Assembly: GCF_011492945.1 (NCBI RefSeq)
Contig: NZ_CP045119.1
Location: 2,418,001 to 2,482,000, forward strand
DNA: 64,000 nucleotides
Source of the DNA: Rubrobacter tropicus
GTDB taxonomy: Bacteria > Actinomycetota > Rubrobacteria > Rubrobacterales > Rubrobacteraceae
Reading direction: 5' to 3'
The first letter of the stretch is position 1. Each line of letters begins with the position of its first letter. The notes under the pieces are model-generated. The model searched no databases. It was not told the origin of the DNA and worked only from the letters and a program-made list of their open reading frames with translations. The position numbers and the translations under genes were made by a program. Below, in pieces: positions 27,075-36,320 of this stretch.

Positions 27075-29264
27075 TTACTCGACGACCACGACCTCGTGGT
27101 CGGTCACCGACGGGATGTCGATGGTGGCCCAACCGTCTTTGACATGCCCCTCCGTCTCATGGCCCGACACCAGCAAACGCACCCGGCCCGCGTCGACGCC
27201 TTCCGGGAGGCGGACGCGTGCCTTCAGGGGGCCCACTGGCACCAGTTCGTCGAGCAGCGCCGGCCAGGCGCCGGCGTTCGTGAGGTTGACCAGGTGGAGT
27301 ACGAGGCGTCCCGGTTGCCCGTAGGGGTGGCAGTCGATTAGGCCCGGTCCCTCCACGCTCAAGGGGATGGCGTCGCCGGCCGCCCAGCGGACCAGGTTCG
27401 CGAGGAGGCGGGCGTGATCCGGGTGGCCGTCGCGACCAAAGCAGCGGTCCAGGTCCGCCGGGGCGTAGGCCACCCGTCCGCCGGCGGATTCGTTGAGGAC
27501 GAGGCCAGGGACCCCGCTTGTCGGGTGGCGCATCCAGGAGAGCTCGGGCGGAAAGATCGGGAAGGGCGGCACGAAGGCGAGCGACGTCGCGGCGGCCGGG
27601 TCGGCGCCGACCACCTCGATCCTGCCTGCGAACGGCAGCAGGTCCGTCTCCTCGAAGCCCGAAAACGCGGGGCGGCGTTTGTCTCGAACCACAGGTTCGT
27701 CCCCCGTGGCGGGTCCGTCCACGCCGGCCCGGAGCTCGGGGCTTATACGCAGGTAGCTGTGCTTGGACCAGGTCTCCCAACTCGGGTCGGCCGCCCCCGC
27801 GGAACCGTGGTGGGCGCCTGTGGCATGCGCGCCGAAGAGGTCAGATAGGGCGAAGTCTCCCCTCCTGTCGCCCCACTCGTCGTAGAGGCTGCTCTCCCCC
27901 GTCGCGACCAGGCCGCCGCCGCCCTCGACGAAGCGGCGTATGTCCGCGCACTGCTCGTCCGAGAGGGAGCCGACGTTCGGGAGGACGAGGACGTCGAGGC
28001 GCCCGGCGTCCCGCCCGACGTGGTCGGCGTGGACCGGGACGTACGGGATGCGGGCGCGGATGAGGGCGTTCACGACACCTCGGTAGGGCAGCGTTACGCG
28101 ATCCTCGACCTCGTCTTGGCCGTAAAAATCCGTGTTGCGCTGGGTCCACACGACGCCGACGTTCGCGAGGGGCTTGCGGTCGATCAGGTGCTCTTCGTTC
28201 TCCTCGTGCCACCGGAAGAGGGGCTCCGCCGTCTTGTACTGGCGACGGTCCTCGTGGTAGGCGCCGATGTGGTGCCACCAGGGCTGTATGCCGCCGGCGA
28301 AGCCCTCGAGGGCCCACAGGCGGGCCTCCGGTTCAGGCTTGCTGCCGACGCGGAAGGTCGGCTGGCCCTGTCCGTACAGGGCCGTGCTCTCCGGGATCAG
28401 CCTGTCCCAGCCGAAGAGGCCGTGGATAAGCTTCCCGGCGTCGGCGTTGCCCTGAAAGCCCCTCGGGTCGCGGCGACCCTGGTAGTCGAGGAAGAAGATC
28501 TCCGTTCGCTCGCAGATGGCCTTGTGGTCCCGGAAGCGCTCGCTCTGGACCTCTATTTCGCCGGCGTTCATGCCGATCCAGAGGCAGTCCGGACCACCGG
28601 CGGCCTTGGTGACGCGATTGTTGAGCTCCCAGACCTCCACTCTCCGGGCGTAGTTCCAGAGGATCCAGCGCCGGTAGGCGTCGCTGCCCCAGTCCTTCTT
28701 CTCGGGCAGGGCGTACCCCGTTGCGTCGCGGAACCCCCTCGCGCAGTTTTCGCAGTGGCAGATGTTCTCGCGCGGCAGGCCGCTCCAGCTGTTGTCCGCG
28801 AAGCCTTCGGGGTGGTTCCGCTCTATTACCTCCTCGAGGATGCCCGGCAGGTACTCCTCGTAGTACGGGCTGTTGACGCAGGAGACGTAGAGGTCTCCAG
28901 CCCTGTAGGGGCGCCCCTCGGCGTCGACGGTGAACCAGTCCGGGTGCTCGACGTAGAAGCGCTCGTCGGCCCGGTTGGAGTCCATCCGGGCGACGACGAC
29001 GAGGCCCTCCTCCCTGGCGGCGGCGCAGATCTCGCCGTAGAGGTCGCGGTCGCCGAGGTGCTCGGCGCGGTGGTGGAGCGGGTACCTGCTCGGGTAGTAG
29101 GCGACGATGCCGCCGGCGTTTACGATGACGCCCTGGATACGCGTGCGTCTCCAGTATGCTCGCCACCACCCTTCGTCGTAGCGGACGGGGTCTACCTCGG
29201 TGAGGTTCGTTTGTCCCCATCGGTAGGTGCTCCTGTACCAGGGGACGCCGCCTTCTCCGCTCAT
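27075..29264 (-). CDS. GHL6/beta-galactosidase-trimerisation glycosyl hydrolase-like protein
   Basis: A 729-residue protein without signal peptide. Residues ~10-370 look like a TIM barrel of the GHL6 (hypothetical glycosyl hydrolase 6) group: IQGVIVNAGGIVAYYPSRYP, VVARMDSNRADERFYVEHPDWF, YVSCVNSPYYEEYLPGILEE, GFADNSWSGLPRENICHCENC. Residues ~385-600 fit the beta-galactosidase trimerisation fold, a class-I-amidotransferase-like domain (VDVLVLPNVGSLSDEQCADIRRFVEGGGGLVATGESS). The C-terminal ~120 residues form a beta domain. It probably cleaves a sugar taken up by the ABC system upstream. Its ATG overlaps the stop of the preceding decayed gene (ATGA). Last gene of the operon. Confidence 0.83.
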   Translation of the reverse strand: MSGEGGVPWYRSTYRWGQTNLTEVDPVRYDEGWWRAYWRRTRIQGVIVNAGGIVAYYPSRYPLHHRAEHLGDRDLYGEICAAAREEGLVVVARMDSNRADERFYVEHPDWFTVDAEGRPYRAGDLYVSCVNSPYYEEYLPGILEEVIERNHPEGFADNSWSGLPRENICHCENCARGFRDATGYALPEKKDWGSDAYRRWILWNYARRVEVWELNNRVTKAAGGPDCLWIGMNAGEIEVQSERFRDHKAICERTEIFFLDYQGRRDPRGFQGNADAGKLIHGLFGWDRLIPESTALYGQGQPTFRVGSKPEPEARLWALEGFAGGIQPWWHHIGAYHEDRRQYKTAEPLFRWHEENEEHLIDRKPLANVGVVWTQRNTDFYGQDEVEDRVTLPYRGVVNALIRARIPYVPVHADHVGRDAGRLDVLVLPNVGSLSDEQCADIRRFVEGGGGLVATGESSLYDEWGDRRGDFALSDLFGAHATGAHHGSAGAADPSWETWSKHSYLRISPELRAGVDGPATGDEPVVRDKRRPAFSGFEETDLLPFAGRIEVVGADPAAATSLAFVPPFPIFPPELSWMRHPTSGVPGLVLNESAGGRVAYAPADLDRCFGRDGHPDHARLLANLVRWAAGDAIPLSVEGPGLIDCHPYGQPGRLVLHLVNLTNAGAWPALLDELVPVGPLKARVRLPEGVDAGRVRLLVSGHETEGHVKDGWATIDIPSVTDHEVVVVE

Positions 29265-30719
29265 CCGTCGAGCTCCTTGAGCGCTTCCCCGGCGCCCGAG
29301 AGGTTCTCCAGCTTCATCTCGGAGTACTTGCGGCTCAAGACCACGCCCTGCGCCCCGCCCTCGAAGGCCGCGAGCACGGCGGCCTTGACCTGCCCGGGGT
29401 ACTCCTGGTGATGTCGGAGCCCGTCGTCATGTCGGCGTTAATCCCTGGGATCCTTTAGTCTTGAACCCCGGCGGCTCGGCTCGTTGCCCCTTCCGACGGG
29501 TATGTCTATGTCTATGCCCGGGTAGATCGCGCACCTACCCCCGACACCGGCCACGGCCCGCGCCGTCTCCCGCCGCACGTACTCGGCCGAGAAGCCGGTC
29601 TTGGGGAGATCCTGGCAGGGGGCCTCCTCCAGGTTCAGGAGCTTCATCATCAGGGGTAGACCTCTTCGGGGAGGCGTCCGCGAAGAGGGACTGGCAGATG
29701 TTGTGGATCCAGGTGTAGAACCTCGGCCCCGCGCAGTTGTCGTAGGTAACGACCTTGATGAAGTCGGAGAAGCGGGCCATCTCCTCGTAGTCCTGATCCG
29801 CCCGGTAGAAGGGGCTGAAGGAGATGTTGTGGTAGACGTGCCAACCCACCTCGACGTCGGGGTCGCAGGCCTTCGCGACGCCGTAGATGTCGCGGTAGAG
29901 TTGGCGCTGGCTCTCGGTCCAGAGCGTCTGCCAGCCGAGCAGCTCCGGGTACTGGAGGAGCAGGCGCCAGAAGGTCACGAACGCGCCGTCGGCCGGCCGC
30001 TCGCCGCCTGCCACCCGCTCGTTCCACTCGACGACCTTGCGGTAGCCTTCCTGGGCGCGGCCGGGGTCGATGCCGCGCTCCCCGCCTATCTCGCGGCAGT
30101 ACTTGCAGAAGCAGGTGACGAGCTCCGGGGCGGTCGGGGCCTGCATGAGCATGTTGAGGGGGCCGGGGCGCTCCGAGCACCACGCTATGCCGTCGAGGTC
30201 GTAGCTCTTGACGTAGTCCTCGACTATGCTCAAATGCCAGTTGCGGTAGTCGGGGTTGTTGAAGCATGGCCTCAGGGTAGGCCGGTTGTAGGGGTCGACC
30301 TCCAGGCACTTCGGGAAGTTGGGGTAGTTCCTCAGCTCCTGGGCGTAGCCGGATTCCTCTATCCAGGCGACGGACTTCATGCCTCGGCGCCTGGCCTCGG
30401 GGATCACCTCTTCAAAGATGTCCCACTTGGGGTGTTCGGCGGCTCGTCCCGCCGCCCCGAGGACGGTATTGCCGTAAAACTCGGGGTGGACCGTGGCGTA
30501 GTTGCCCCCCTTCCAGTCGGGGTCGTACTCCTGCTCGCCGTGATCGGGAAGCGGGTGGCCCGGTATCTGCCTGCCGCCTGTGCCCCGGGTCCAGGTCGGC
30601 GTGGCGAGGAAAAGCGCGTTTACCCCGGCCCGCTCCTGGAAGGCGTCGAGCACGGGCCCCACGCCCTCATCCACGAACGACACGGCCCCTACCTGTATCG
30701 CGACGTAACGTTCAGCCAA
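29261..30719 (-). pseudogene. TIM-barrel glycosidase-like gene, frameshifted and interrupted
   Basis: From TTG 30719 (AAGGAGAGGG upstream) the frame encodes a family-like barrel: ALFLATPTWTRGTGGRQIPG, IPEARRRGMKSVAWIEESGY, LDGIAWCSERPGPLN, CFCKYCREIGGERGI, EVGWHVYHNISFSPFYRADQDY. One base is lost near 29675; the next frame reads EEVYPLMMKLLNLEEAPCQD, TGFSAEYVRRETARAVAG and CAIYPGIDIDIPVG, then a degenerate stretch and a TAA at about 29453. The same frame goes on with HHQEYPGQVKAAVLAAFEGG, AQGVVLSRKYSEMKLENLSG and stops at 29261, overlapping the next ATG. That overlap shows the original gene reached this far. The family is unnamed. Confidence 0.75.
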
Positions 30720-30900
30720 GACCCTCTCCTTTTCACTAAGGACTACTACTATCGACCCGGCAACATCCCGAACTGCAACTTCCCAGACTGCCCGCCGACG
30801 CCCCTTTCGGTTTCGCTCTCGCCGGGGCAGAGCCTATCCAGCCCCGCAGGAGAGCCCTCACTTCCGTCCCATGGCTCCTCGGGCTCTAGGCGGTGACGGC

Positions 30901-31788
30901 CTAGCCCTTCAGGCCGGTCATGGTGATCCCCTGGACAAAGTACTTCTGGGCGAACAGGTAGACGATCAGGACCGGGATCACGCTGACGGTGGCAGCGGCC
31001 ATCAGGAGGCTGACCTGGGTGAAGTACTCGCCCTGAAACTGCGCGAGGGCCACGGGAAGCGTTTGGAGGTCCTGGGAGTTGAGGAAGATCAGGGGCCCGA
31101 ACAGGTCATTCCAGGATTCGAGGAACGTAAACACGCCGATGGCGGCGAGCGCGGGCTTGGTCTGCGGTAGCATTATCCTCCAGTAGATAGCGAACGTCGA
31201 GGCCCCGTCGATGCGCGCGGCGTCCTCGAGGTCCTTGGGCATGGTCTTGAAGTACTGCCTCATGAGGAAGGTCGCGAAGACCGGGGTCAGCACCCGCGGC
31301 ACCCACAAAGGCAGGTGCGTGTCTATCCAGCCGAGCTCCCTGAAGACTATGTACTGCGGGATCAGGTACACGATGCTCGGTATGATGGCCGTCGCCAGCA
31401 GGAGGGTGAACACGAGGTCGCGCCCCGCGAACTCCAGGCGTGCGAACGCGTAGCCGGCCAGGGAAGAGGTAAGGAGTATCCCAACTACGTTCAGGAAGGC
31501 GAGCTTCGCGCTGTTGTAGAAGAACACCGGTATGATCCCGAACACGTCCACGTAGTTCTGCCACCGGATCTCCGTCGGGAAGAAGCTCGGGGGGATGACC
31601 AACACCTCGGACTCGGGCTTGAGCGAGGAGACGAACATCCAGATCAGCGGCAACAGGAAGACCACCGCGAGGACGATCATCAGCGCGTAGTACGCGACGT
31701 TCGCGATGGCGACCCCCAGGCTGCTCTTCGCACTCCTCCCTCGCCTTACCGCCGCGGGGTTTACCTTTTGCTGTGGGGTTTCCGTCAT
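30901..31788 (-). CDS. Sugar ABC transporter permease, MalG type
   Basis: A 295-residue inner-membrane protein with six hydrophobic helices and the permease EAA loop LEDAARIDGASTFAIYWRIMLPQTKPALA, which contacts the ATPase. The N-terminal helix LAVVFLLPLIWMFVSSLKPESEV and the family end YLFAQKYFVQGITMTGLKG are typical of CUT1 MalG-type permeases. It pairs with the MalF-type protein upstream. No ATPase gene is in the operon, so a shared MsiK-like ATPase elsewhere is likely. 180 bases separate it from the next gene; that gap shows no gene. Confidence 0.93.
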   Translation of the reverse strand: MTETPQQKVNPAAVRRGRSAKSSLGVAIANVAYYALMIVLAVVFLLPLIWMFVSSLKPESEVLVIPPSFFPTEIRWQNYVDVFGIIPVFFYNSAKLAFLNVVGILLTSSLAGYAFARLEFAGRDLVFTLLLATAIIPSIVYLIPQYIVFRELGWIDTHLPLWVPRVLTPVFATFLMRQYFKTMPKDLEDAARIDGASTFAIYWRIMLPQTKPALAAIGVFTFLESWNDLFGPLIFLNSQDLQTLPVALAQFQGEYFTQVSLLMAAATVSVIPVLIVYLFAQKYFVQGITMTGLKG

Positions 31789-31827
31789 CGCTTGATAGCC
31801 CCTCTCTTCCGGGCATCCGTCTCTCGC

Positions 31828-32763
31828 CTACTCATAGAACACCCACCTCTTCTGGAGCTTCCACTGGACGAGCGTGACCGCCGCGATAAGCACGAACAGG
31901 AGCCATGCCATCGCCGAGGCGTAGCCCAGGTTGCCGAAGGCGAAGCCCCTCTCGTAGAGGTAGTAGATGTAGACGCTGGTCGCGTGGTTTGGCCCCCCTT
32001 CGGTCATGACGTAGATGAGCCCGAACACCTGAAATGAGATGATGAACTGCGTGATGGTGAGGAAGAAGAAGTGCGGCGTGAGCAGCGGCAGGGTCACGTT
32101 GCGCACGCGGTGCCAGGCACGCGCGCCGTCGATCTTCGCCGCCTCGTAGAGTTCCTCGGGTATGCCCTGCAGACCGGCAAGAAGTATCACCATCGGGTAC
32201 CCCACCCCCTGCCACACGCTCACCGTTATCACGGCCGGCATCGCCCACCGCGAGTCCGAAAGCCACGCCGGACCCTCTATCCCCACCGTCTGGAGCAAAC
32301 CGTTGAGCACCCCCTGGTCCGGGCTGTAAAAGTAGAACCACACGAAGCCTACGGCGACCACGTTCGTCACGAACGGCGCGAAAAACGCTGTGCGGAAGAA
32401 CGAAACACCCCGTATTTGCCGATTGCAGAGCAGGGCCAGAATGAAAGACACCAGTATTGTGAGCGGCACGTACCCTAGAGTGAAGACGCACGTGTTCACG
32501 AACGTCTGGTAGAAGAGCGGATCCTTCGTCAGCATCTCTACGAAGTTCCCCAGCCCGATGAACTCGGGAGGATTAAGACCGTCCCACTGGGTGAAGGACG
32601 CGTACATGGAGACCAGAATCGGGAAGAACTGGAAGCCCAACACGCCGACCACGACCGGCGCTATGAAAAGCCATCCTTCCAGATCCCGGGACGACCTGAG
32701 CCGCGAGACCGTCCGCGAGAACCGCGACGCGCTCCTTTCTTCCGGGTTGTTCGCGACCGCCAT
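31828..32763 (-). CDS. Sugar ABC transporter permease, MalF type
   Basis: A 311-residue permease with six helices (first: GWLFIAPVVVGVLGFQFFPILVSMYASF), a periplasmic loop GLGNFVEMLTKDPLFYQTFVN and the EAA motif YEAAKIDGARAWHRVRNVTLPLLTP. It forms the membrane channel of a CUT1-family importer together with the MalG-type protein 39 bases downstream. AAGGAAGCC precedes the ATG. Confidence 0.93.
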   Translation of the reverse strand: MAVANNPEERSASRFSRTVSRLRSSRDLEGWLFIAPVVVGVLGFQFFPILVSMYASFTQWDGLNPPEFIGLGNFVEMLTKDPLFYQTFVNTCVFTLGYVPLTILVSFILALLCNRQIRGVSFFRTAFFAPFVTNVVAVGFVWFYFYSPDQGVLNGLLQTVGIEGPAWLSDSRWAMPAVITVSVWQGVGYPMVILLAGLQGIPEELYEAAKIDGARAWHRVRNVTLPLLTPHFFFLTITQFIISFQVFGLIYVMTEGGPNHATSVYIYYLYERGFAFGNLGYASAMAWLLFVLIAAVTLVQWKLQKRWVFYE

Positions 32764-32807
32764 GTTGGCTTCCTTTCGCTCGCGGGCGTGTCGACGCGGG
32801 TTCGGAC

Positions 32808-34100
32808 CTAGCCTGTCAGGAGGTCGTCTATCCTCGGCTTCACGGAGGAGAGGACATCTTGGGCCGACGCCTCGCAGTTGTAGACCTCGTCGAGGGCCGG
32901 ACGGTAGATGTTGCGCGCCTCCCCGGTCGCGTTGGTCTGGTTGGTAGCCGTCAGGTGGTCGGCCGCCTCCGCGAAGAGGTTTATGTTTTGCGGCGGGTCG
33001 TCCGTCGCGGTGATCGTGTCCGCGGCCTCCCTATTTATGGGGATGAATGCCCTACCGTCGGCCAGGATCTTGCCGGCCTCTGGACCGCCCAGGAACTTCA
33101 ACAGCTTCCACGCGCCGTCCGGGTTCTTGGCCCCCTGGGGCACGGAGAAGATGATGACGCTCGCCTCCGTCTTCTGCTCGACCTTAGCGGGCGGGGGCGC
33201 CACATCCCAGGCGAAGTCCGTAACCGTCTGCCGCAGGTACGGCACGATGCCGTAGGTGCCGAAAATCATGGCCACCTTGCCCTGCGCGAAGAGCTGGCTG
33301 TCTATGGACTCCTGCTGCAACTGCGACCACGGGGGCTGCACCCCATGCTTGCACGTCAGGTCGGTGGCCCATTGCACGGCCTCGACGGCCTTCGGCGAAG
33401 AGAGGGTGAACTCCTTGCCGTTCTCAGAGTAGATCCCCGGGGCAAACCCGTTGTTGACCGTGAAGGTCTGCTCGTAGCCGGTGTCGAAGTAGATAAGCGT
33501 CCCGTAGTGGTCGTCCTCGACGGTCAACTCCCTGGCCGAGTTCAGGAGGTCGTCCCAGGACCAGTTTTTGCCCGTCCACTCCGACGGGGGCAGCGCCACA
33601 CCCGCCTCCTCGAACATGTCCACGTTGTAGAAGATCAGGCGGGGTTCGATCCCGACAGTCCACGCGGTGTGGCTGCCGTCCGGCTGCTCGCCGAAGGTGA
33701 AGGAGGGTTGAATGTACTCACTCCGGTCGAGGTTATCCTTCTCGATGTACTCGCTGAGGTCGAGCAGGGCCCCGTCGTTGGAGTAGCCCCTGACGAAGTC
33801 GTCGTTTATCCGCATCACGTCCGGTCCCGTGCCGCTCGAGAGCATCGTGCGCTGCTTGGTGTCGTAGGCGTCGCCCTGCGGAGCAGGCTGCATGACGACC
33901 TTCATGCCGCTCTTCTTCTCGAAAGCTTTCAGAGCCTCCGCCAGCGGGGTGCCTTCAGTCTGCTCCCAGTTCATGAAGGTGACCTCGTTGGCGTTGGATC
34001 CCGCGCCCCCGCCGCACCCGGCCAGGGCGAAGGACCCCGCCGCCAACCCCATGCCCTTCAGGAAACGACTCCGCGTGATCTCTTTCCCGTAGATGCTCAT
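32808..34100 (-). CDS. Sugar-binding lipoprotein of the ABC importer
   Basis: A 430-residue extracytoplasmic solute-binding protein of family 1. The N-terminus ITRSRFLKGMGLAAGSFALAGC has a lipobox (LAGC), so it should be lipidated; RSRFLKG resembles a Tat motif but lacks the second consecutive Arg. Mature features: VTFMNWEQTEGTPLAEALKAFEKKSGMKV, PDVMRINDDFVRGYSNDGALLDL and GAWKLLKFLGGPEAGKIL. The ATG at 34100 has GGAGGAG upstream and overlaps the IclR stop codon (CGATGA), so translation is coupled to the regulator. The ligand is unknown. Confidence 0.92.
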   Translation of the reverse strand: MSIYGKEITRSRFLKGMGLAAGSFALAGCGGGAGSNANEVTFMNWEQTEGTPLAEALKAFEKKSGMKVVMQPAPQGDAYDTKQRTMLSSGTGPDVMRINDDFVRGYSNDGALLDLSEYIEKDNLDRSEYIQPSFTFGEQPDGSHTAWTVGIEPRLIFYNVDMFEEAGVALPPSEWTGKNWSWDDLLNSARELTVEDDHYGTLIYFDTGYEQTFTVNNGFAPGIYSENGKEFTLSSPKAVEAVQWATDLTCKHGVQPPWSQLQQESIDSQLFAQGKVAMIFGTYGIVPYLRQTVTDFAWDVAPPPAKVEQKTEASVIIFSVPQGAKNPDGAWKLLKFLGGPEAGKILADGRAFIPINREAADTITATDDPPQNINLFAEAADHLTATNQTNATGEARNIYRPALDEVYNCEASAQDVLSSVKPRIDDLLTG

Positions 34101-34990
34101 CGACCGGCTCCTCCGTCCATCGCGTCTTCCCCTGTCCTCAACGTCCCGTCCCCTTTCCGTACACCAAAAACCTCCCCCAACAAAGGCTTCCCGTTTCTGC
34201 CGCCCTCCTCGTTCGTCCCACCCACCGGCGCTCCGTGGCCGAGACGCGCGCTGCACTTTTCGGCCTGCCGGCTCACCCCAGGCCCTAATTCGCTCAAGAT
34301 GCGCTCGTAACCGATCCTCGTGGAGGGACCCGAGACGCTGATCGCCCCCACGCAGATGCCCACGTAGTTCAAGATGGGTGCCGCCGCGCACCGCACGCCC
34401 TCCTCCCTCTCCTCGTCATCCACCGCGAAGCCCCGCTGCCGGGTGACCTCCAGCTCCCGAAGCAAATCCTCCTCCGTGGTCAAGGTGCGGTCCGTCGCAG
34501 GCTCAAGCTCCGTCCGGGCCAGGTAGTTCTCCAGCTGCATCTGCGAAAAGTTCGCCAGAATCGCCTTGCCGGCTGCCGTGCAGTAGAGCGGCGCCCTGTG
34601 TCCTACCTGGGTAAAGATGCTGACCGTCTGCGGGCTCTTGGACTGCTCGATATAGACGATCTCGTCGGTGCCGTAGGGCAGGATGAGGTTGCTCGTCTCC
34701 CCCGTCTTGGCGGTGAGCTTGCGAAGGAGGGGCAGGGCCACGCGCCTCAGGTCGAAGTGGCGGTTGGTGGTAGACCGCGCCGCGACCTCGAGCACTTTGG
34801 GACCGGGGCCGTAGCGCCTCGTCTTCGGGTCCTGATCCGCGTACCCCCGACGCACCATCGTCTGCAGCAACCGATGCACCGTCGTCAGCGAGATCCCCAA
34901 CCCACCGCCCAGCTCGGAGAGGCTCACCGCGTCGTCGGCCCCCGCCAAAGTCTCCAGCAGATCGAAGGTTCGATCCACGGATCTCGTCAT
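34097..34990 (-). CDS. IclR-family regulator, first gene of the sugar operon
   Basis: A 297-residue regulator. The winged helix shows RSVDRTFDLLETLAGADDAVSLSELGGGLGISLTTVHRLLQTMVRRGYA and RRYGPGPKVLEVA. The effector domain carries PLYCTAAGKAILANF and DDEEREEGVRCAAAP. The C-terminus is about 45 residues longer than usual and of low complexity, reaching into the next gene. It begins the sugar operon, and a 15-bp palindrome lies directly in front, so it probably represses its own operon until a sugar-derived signal binds. No Shine-Dalgarno site precedes the ATG; see 34997. Confidence 0.9.
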   Translation of the reverse strand: MTRSVDRTFDLLETLAGADDAVSLSELGGGLGISLTTVHRLLQTMVRRGYADQDPKTRRYGPGPKVLEVAARSTTNRHFDLRRVALPLLRKLTAKTGETSNLILPYGTDEIVYIEQSKSPQTVSIFTQVGHRAPLYCTAAGKAILANFSQMQLENYLARTELEPATDRTLTTEEDLLRELEVTRQRGFAVDDEEREEGVRCAAAPILNYVGICVGAISVSGPSTRIGYERILSELGPGVSRQAEKCSARLGHGAPVGGTNEEGGRNGKPLLGEVFGVRKGDGTLRTGEDAMDGGAGR

Positions 34991-34996
34991 TTTTTC

Positions 34997-35002
34997 ATTG
35001 TA
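34997..35002 (-). promoter_or_regulatory. -10 hexamer TACAAT, leaderless start of the IclR sugar operon
   Basis: On the minus strand TACAAT ends 6 bases before the A of ATG 34990, so the transcript would begin at the start codon. The candidate operator (35003-35017) touches the hexamer on its upstream side. Confidence 0.5.
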
Positions 35003-35017
35003 TGGAAACGCATTCCA
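35003..35017. promoter_or_regulatory. Operator-like palindrome in front of the IclR sugar operon
   Basis: TGGAAACGCATTCCA: arms TGGAA and TTCCA are perfectly inverted. It abuts the predicted -10 hexamer, so binding would block the promoter. A copy with 13 of 15 identical bases lies at 39217-39231 in front of the GH31-like remnant. Confidence 0.6.
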
Positions 35018-35096
35018 CTCCTCCCTGGCGGCACTGTAAATCCGTTCACGGGCCGTGTCAAGGGGATGAGGGGAAGGCGGCGGGGCCGCCCGGGTG

Positions 35097-36055
35097 TTAG
35101 CGGGAGATCAGGTCCTCAATCTGCTCCATCTGCCCGTCCGTGAGGGGTCCAAACTGCAGGGCGTCGGCGTTCTCCTCGATCTGCTCGACGGTCTTGAAGC
35201 CGGGTATGGGCACGGTGTTCTTGCTCCTGGCCCAGAGCCAGCCGAGGGCCCCTTGCGCAAGGGTACGCCCGTCGCTGGTGAGCACGTCTCGGATGTTCTG
35301 GAGTCTTTCGAGTCGCTCCGCCGCGTCCCCTTCCCGGAAATCCCAGCCGCTGCGCACGTCGGTCTCGGGCAGGCTAGTGTCGCGGTCGAACTTCCCGGTG
35401 AGAAGGCCCATGCCCAGCGGCCCCCGGTTCAGGCTCGCGAGGTCGTGTTGCTCGCAGACGGCGAGCGTCTCCTCGTTTCCTTCGAGCACGTTCAAGCGTT
35501 GCTGCATGGCGGCGCAGTGGAACCCTTCGGCGAAAGCGCGTGCGCGGTCCGGGTCGTCGGTGCTCCACCCGTAGGCCCGGATCTTGCCGTCGTCGACGAG
35601 CTCCTCGAGGACGCCGAGCACCTCGGGGACGCGCTCCAGGTCGAGGTCGCCGATGTGGAGCTGGTAGAGGTCTATCCTGTCGGTGCCGAGCCGCCTGAGG
35701 CTCGCCTCGCATTCTCTCCTCACGGAGTCACGGTCGGCCCGCCGGCCCGACTCTTCTTTCGTCTCCTCGTCGAAGACCATGCCGAACTTCGTGGCGATCA
35801 CTACCTCGTCACGTTTGCCCTCGAGTGCCCTGGCGAGCACCCGCTCGCTGTGGCCAGCACCGTAGACGGCGGCGGTGTCGACAAAGTTGACGCCCATCTC
35901 AAGCGCCTGGTGGACGGCCCGGATCGAGACCCCGTCGTCGACCTCGCCCCACCCCCGCTGCTTGCCGCCCCGGTAGATCGGGCCCCGATGGCCCAGCAGC
36001 CGATCCCCATGGCGCTCACCTCGATGCCGCTGCGCCCCAACTTCCGCGTGAACAT
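35097..36055 (-). pseudogene. Aldo/keto reductase gene with one frameshift
   Basis: ATG 36055 (GGGGAGGAGG upstream) starts MFTRKLGRSGIEVSAMGIGCWAIG; a base is lost near 35993. The next frame continues PIYRGGKQRGWGEVDDGVS, ALEMGVNFVDTAAVYGAGHS (catalytic Asp and Tyr), EVVIATKFGMVF (Lys), IDLYQLHIGD (His) and PIPGFKTVEQIEENADAL, ending at 35097. All four residues of the aldo/keto reductase tetrad are therefore still encoded, but only across the frameshift. Without it the protein would be about 319 residues, normal for a NADPH-dependent aldo/keto reductase. Recent loss or sequence error. Confidence 0.82.
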
Positions 36056-36237
36056 CCCAGCCTCCTCCCCGCGACGACGTCCCGCAAGACCCCGCGCGCT
36101 CGTACTTCCCTTACCCCAACCACAAGCCGAAGAACGACCCACCCCGGCCGACCGCGCAACATCAAGGTCTCCTCCCAACGGCGGCCCGGCCGAACAATAG
36201 TGCAATAATAGACTATTTAAGAGTTACAAGCAACGAT

Positions 36238-36260
36238 ATTTGTTCATATAATTGACAAAT
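36238..36260. promoter_or_regulatory. Inverted repeat over the -35 box, candidate ROK operator
   Basis: ATTTGT (36238-36243) and ACAAAT (36255-36260) are inverted ends of a 23-base AT-rich site with TCA...TGA inside. It covers the -35 hexamer of the ROK gene. ROK repressors such as NagC, Mlc and XylR bind AT-rich inverted repeats of this size, so autoregulation is likely. Confidence 0.5.
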
Positions 36261-36280
36261 AGCCGTATCGTGTCTAACCT
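36252..36280 (+). promoter_or_regulatory. Sigma-70 promoter of the ROK regulator
   Basis: TTGACA (36252-36257), 17-base spacer, TAACCT (36275-36280). Perfect -35 and a good -10; transcription would start near 36287. This rules out the in-frame TTG at 36252 as start codon. Confidence 0.7.
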
Positions 36281-36320
36281 GGGCGTTCGACGAATGATCG
36301 GTCTGGGGAAGGACGAGCGC

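Noticed and set aside
28020-29411. 463-codon plus-strand open frame opposite the GHL6 gene
   Set aside because: Composition dominated by Val, Ala, Leu, Gly and Asp as expected for the complement of a GC-rich gene; no domain.
30720-30900. Small RNA or attenuator in the 180-base gap of the sugar operon
   Set aside because: No stable stem with a conserved-looking loop could be drawn by eye; nothing supports an RNA gene.
32859-34310. 483-codon plus-strand open frame opposite the binding lipoprotein
   Set aside because: Antisense shadow; no start signal and no motif.
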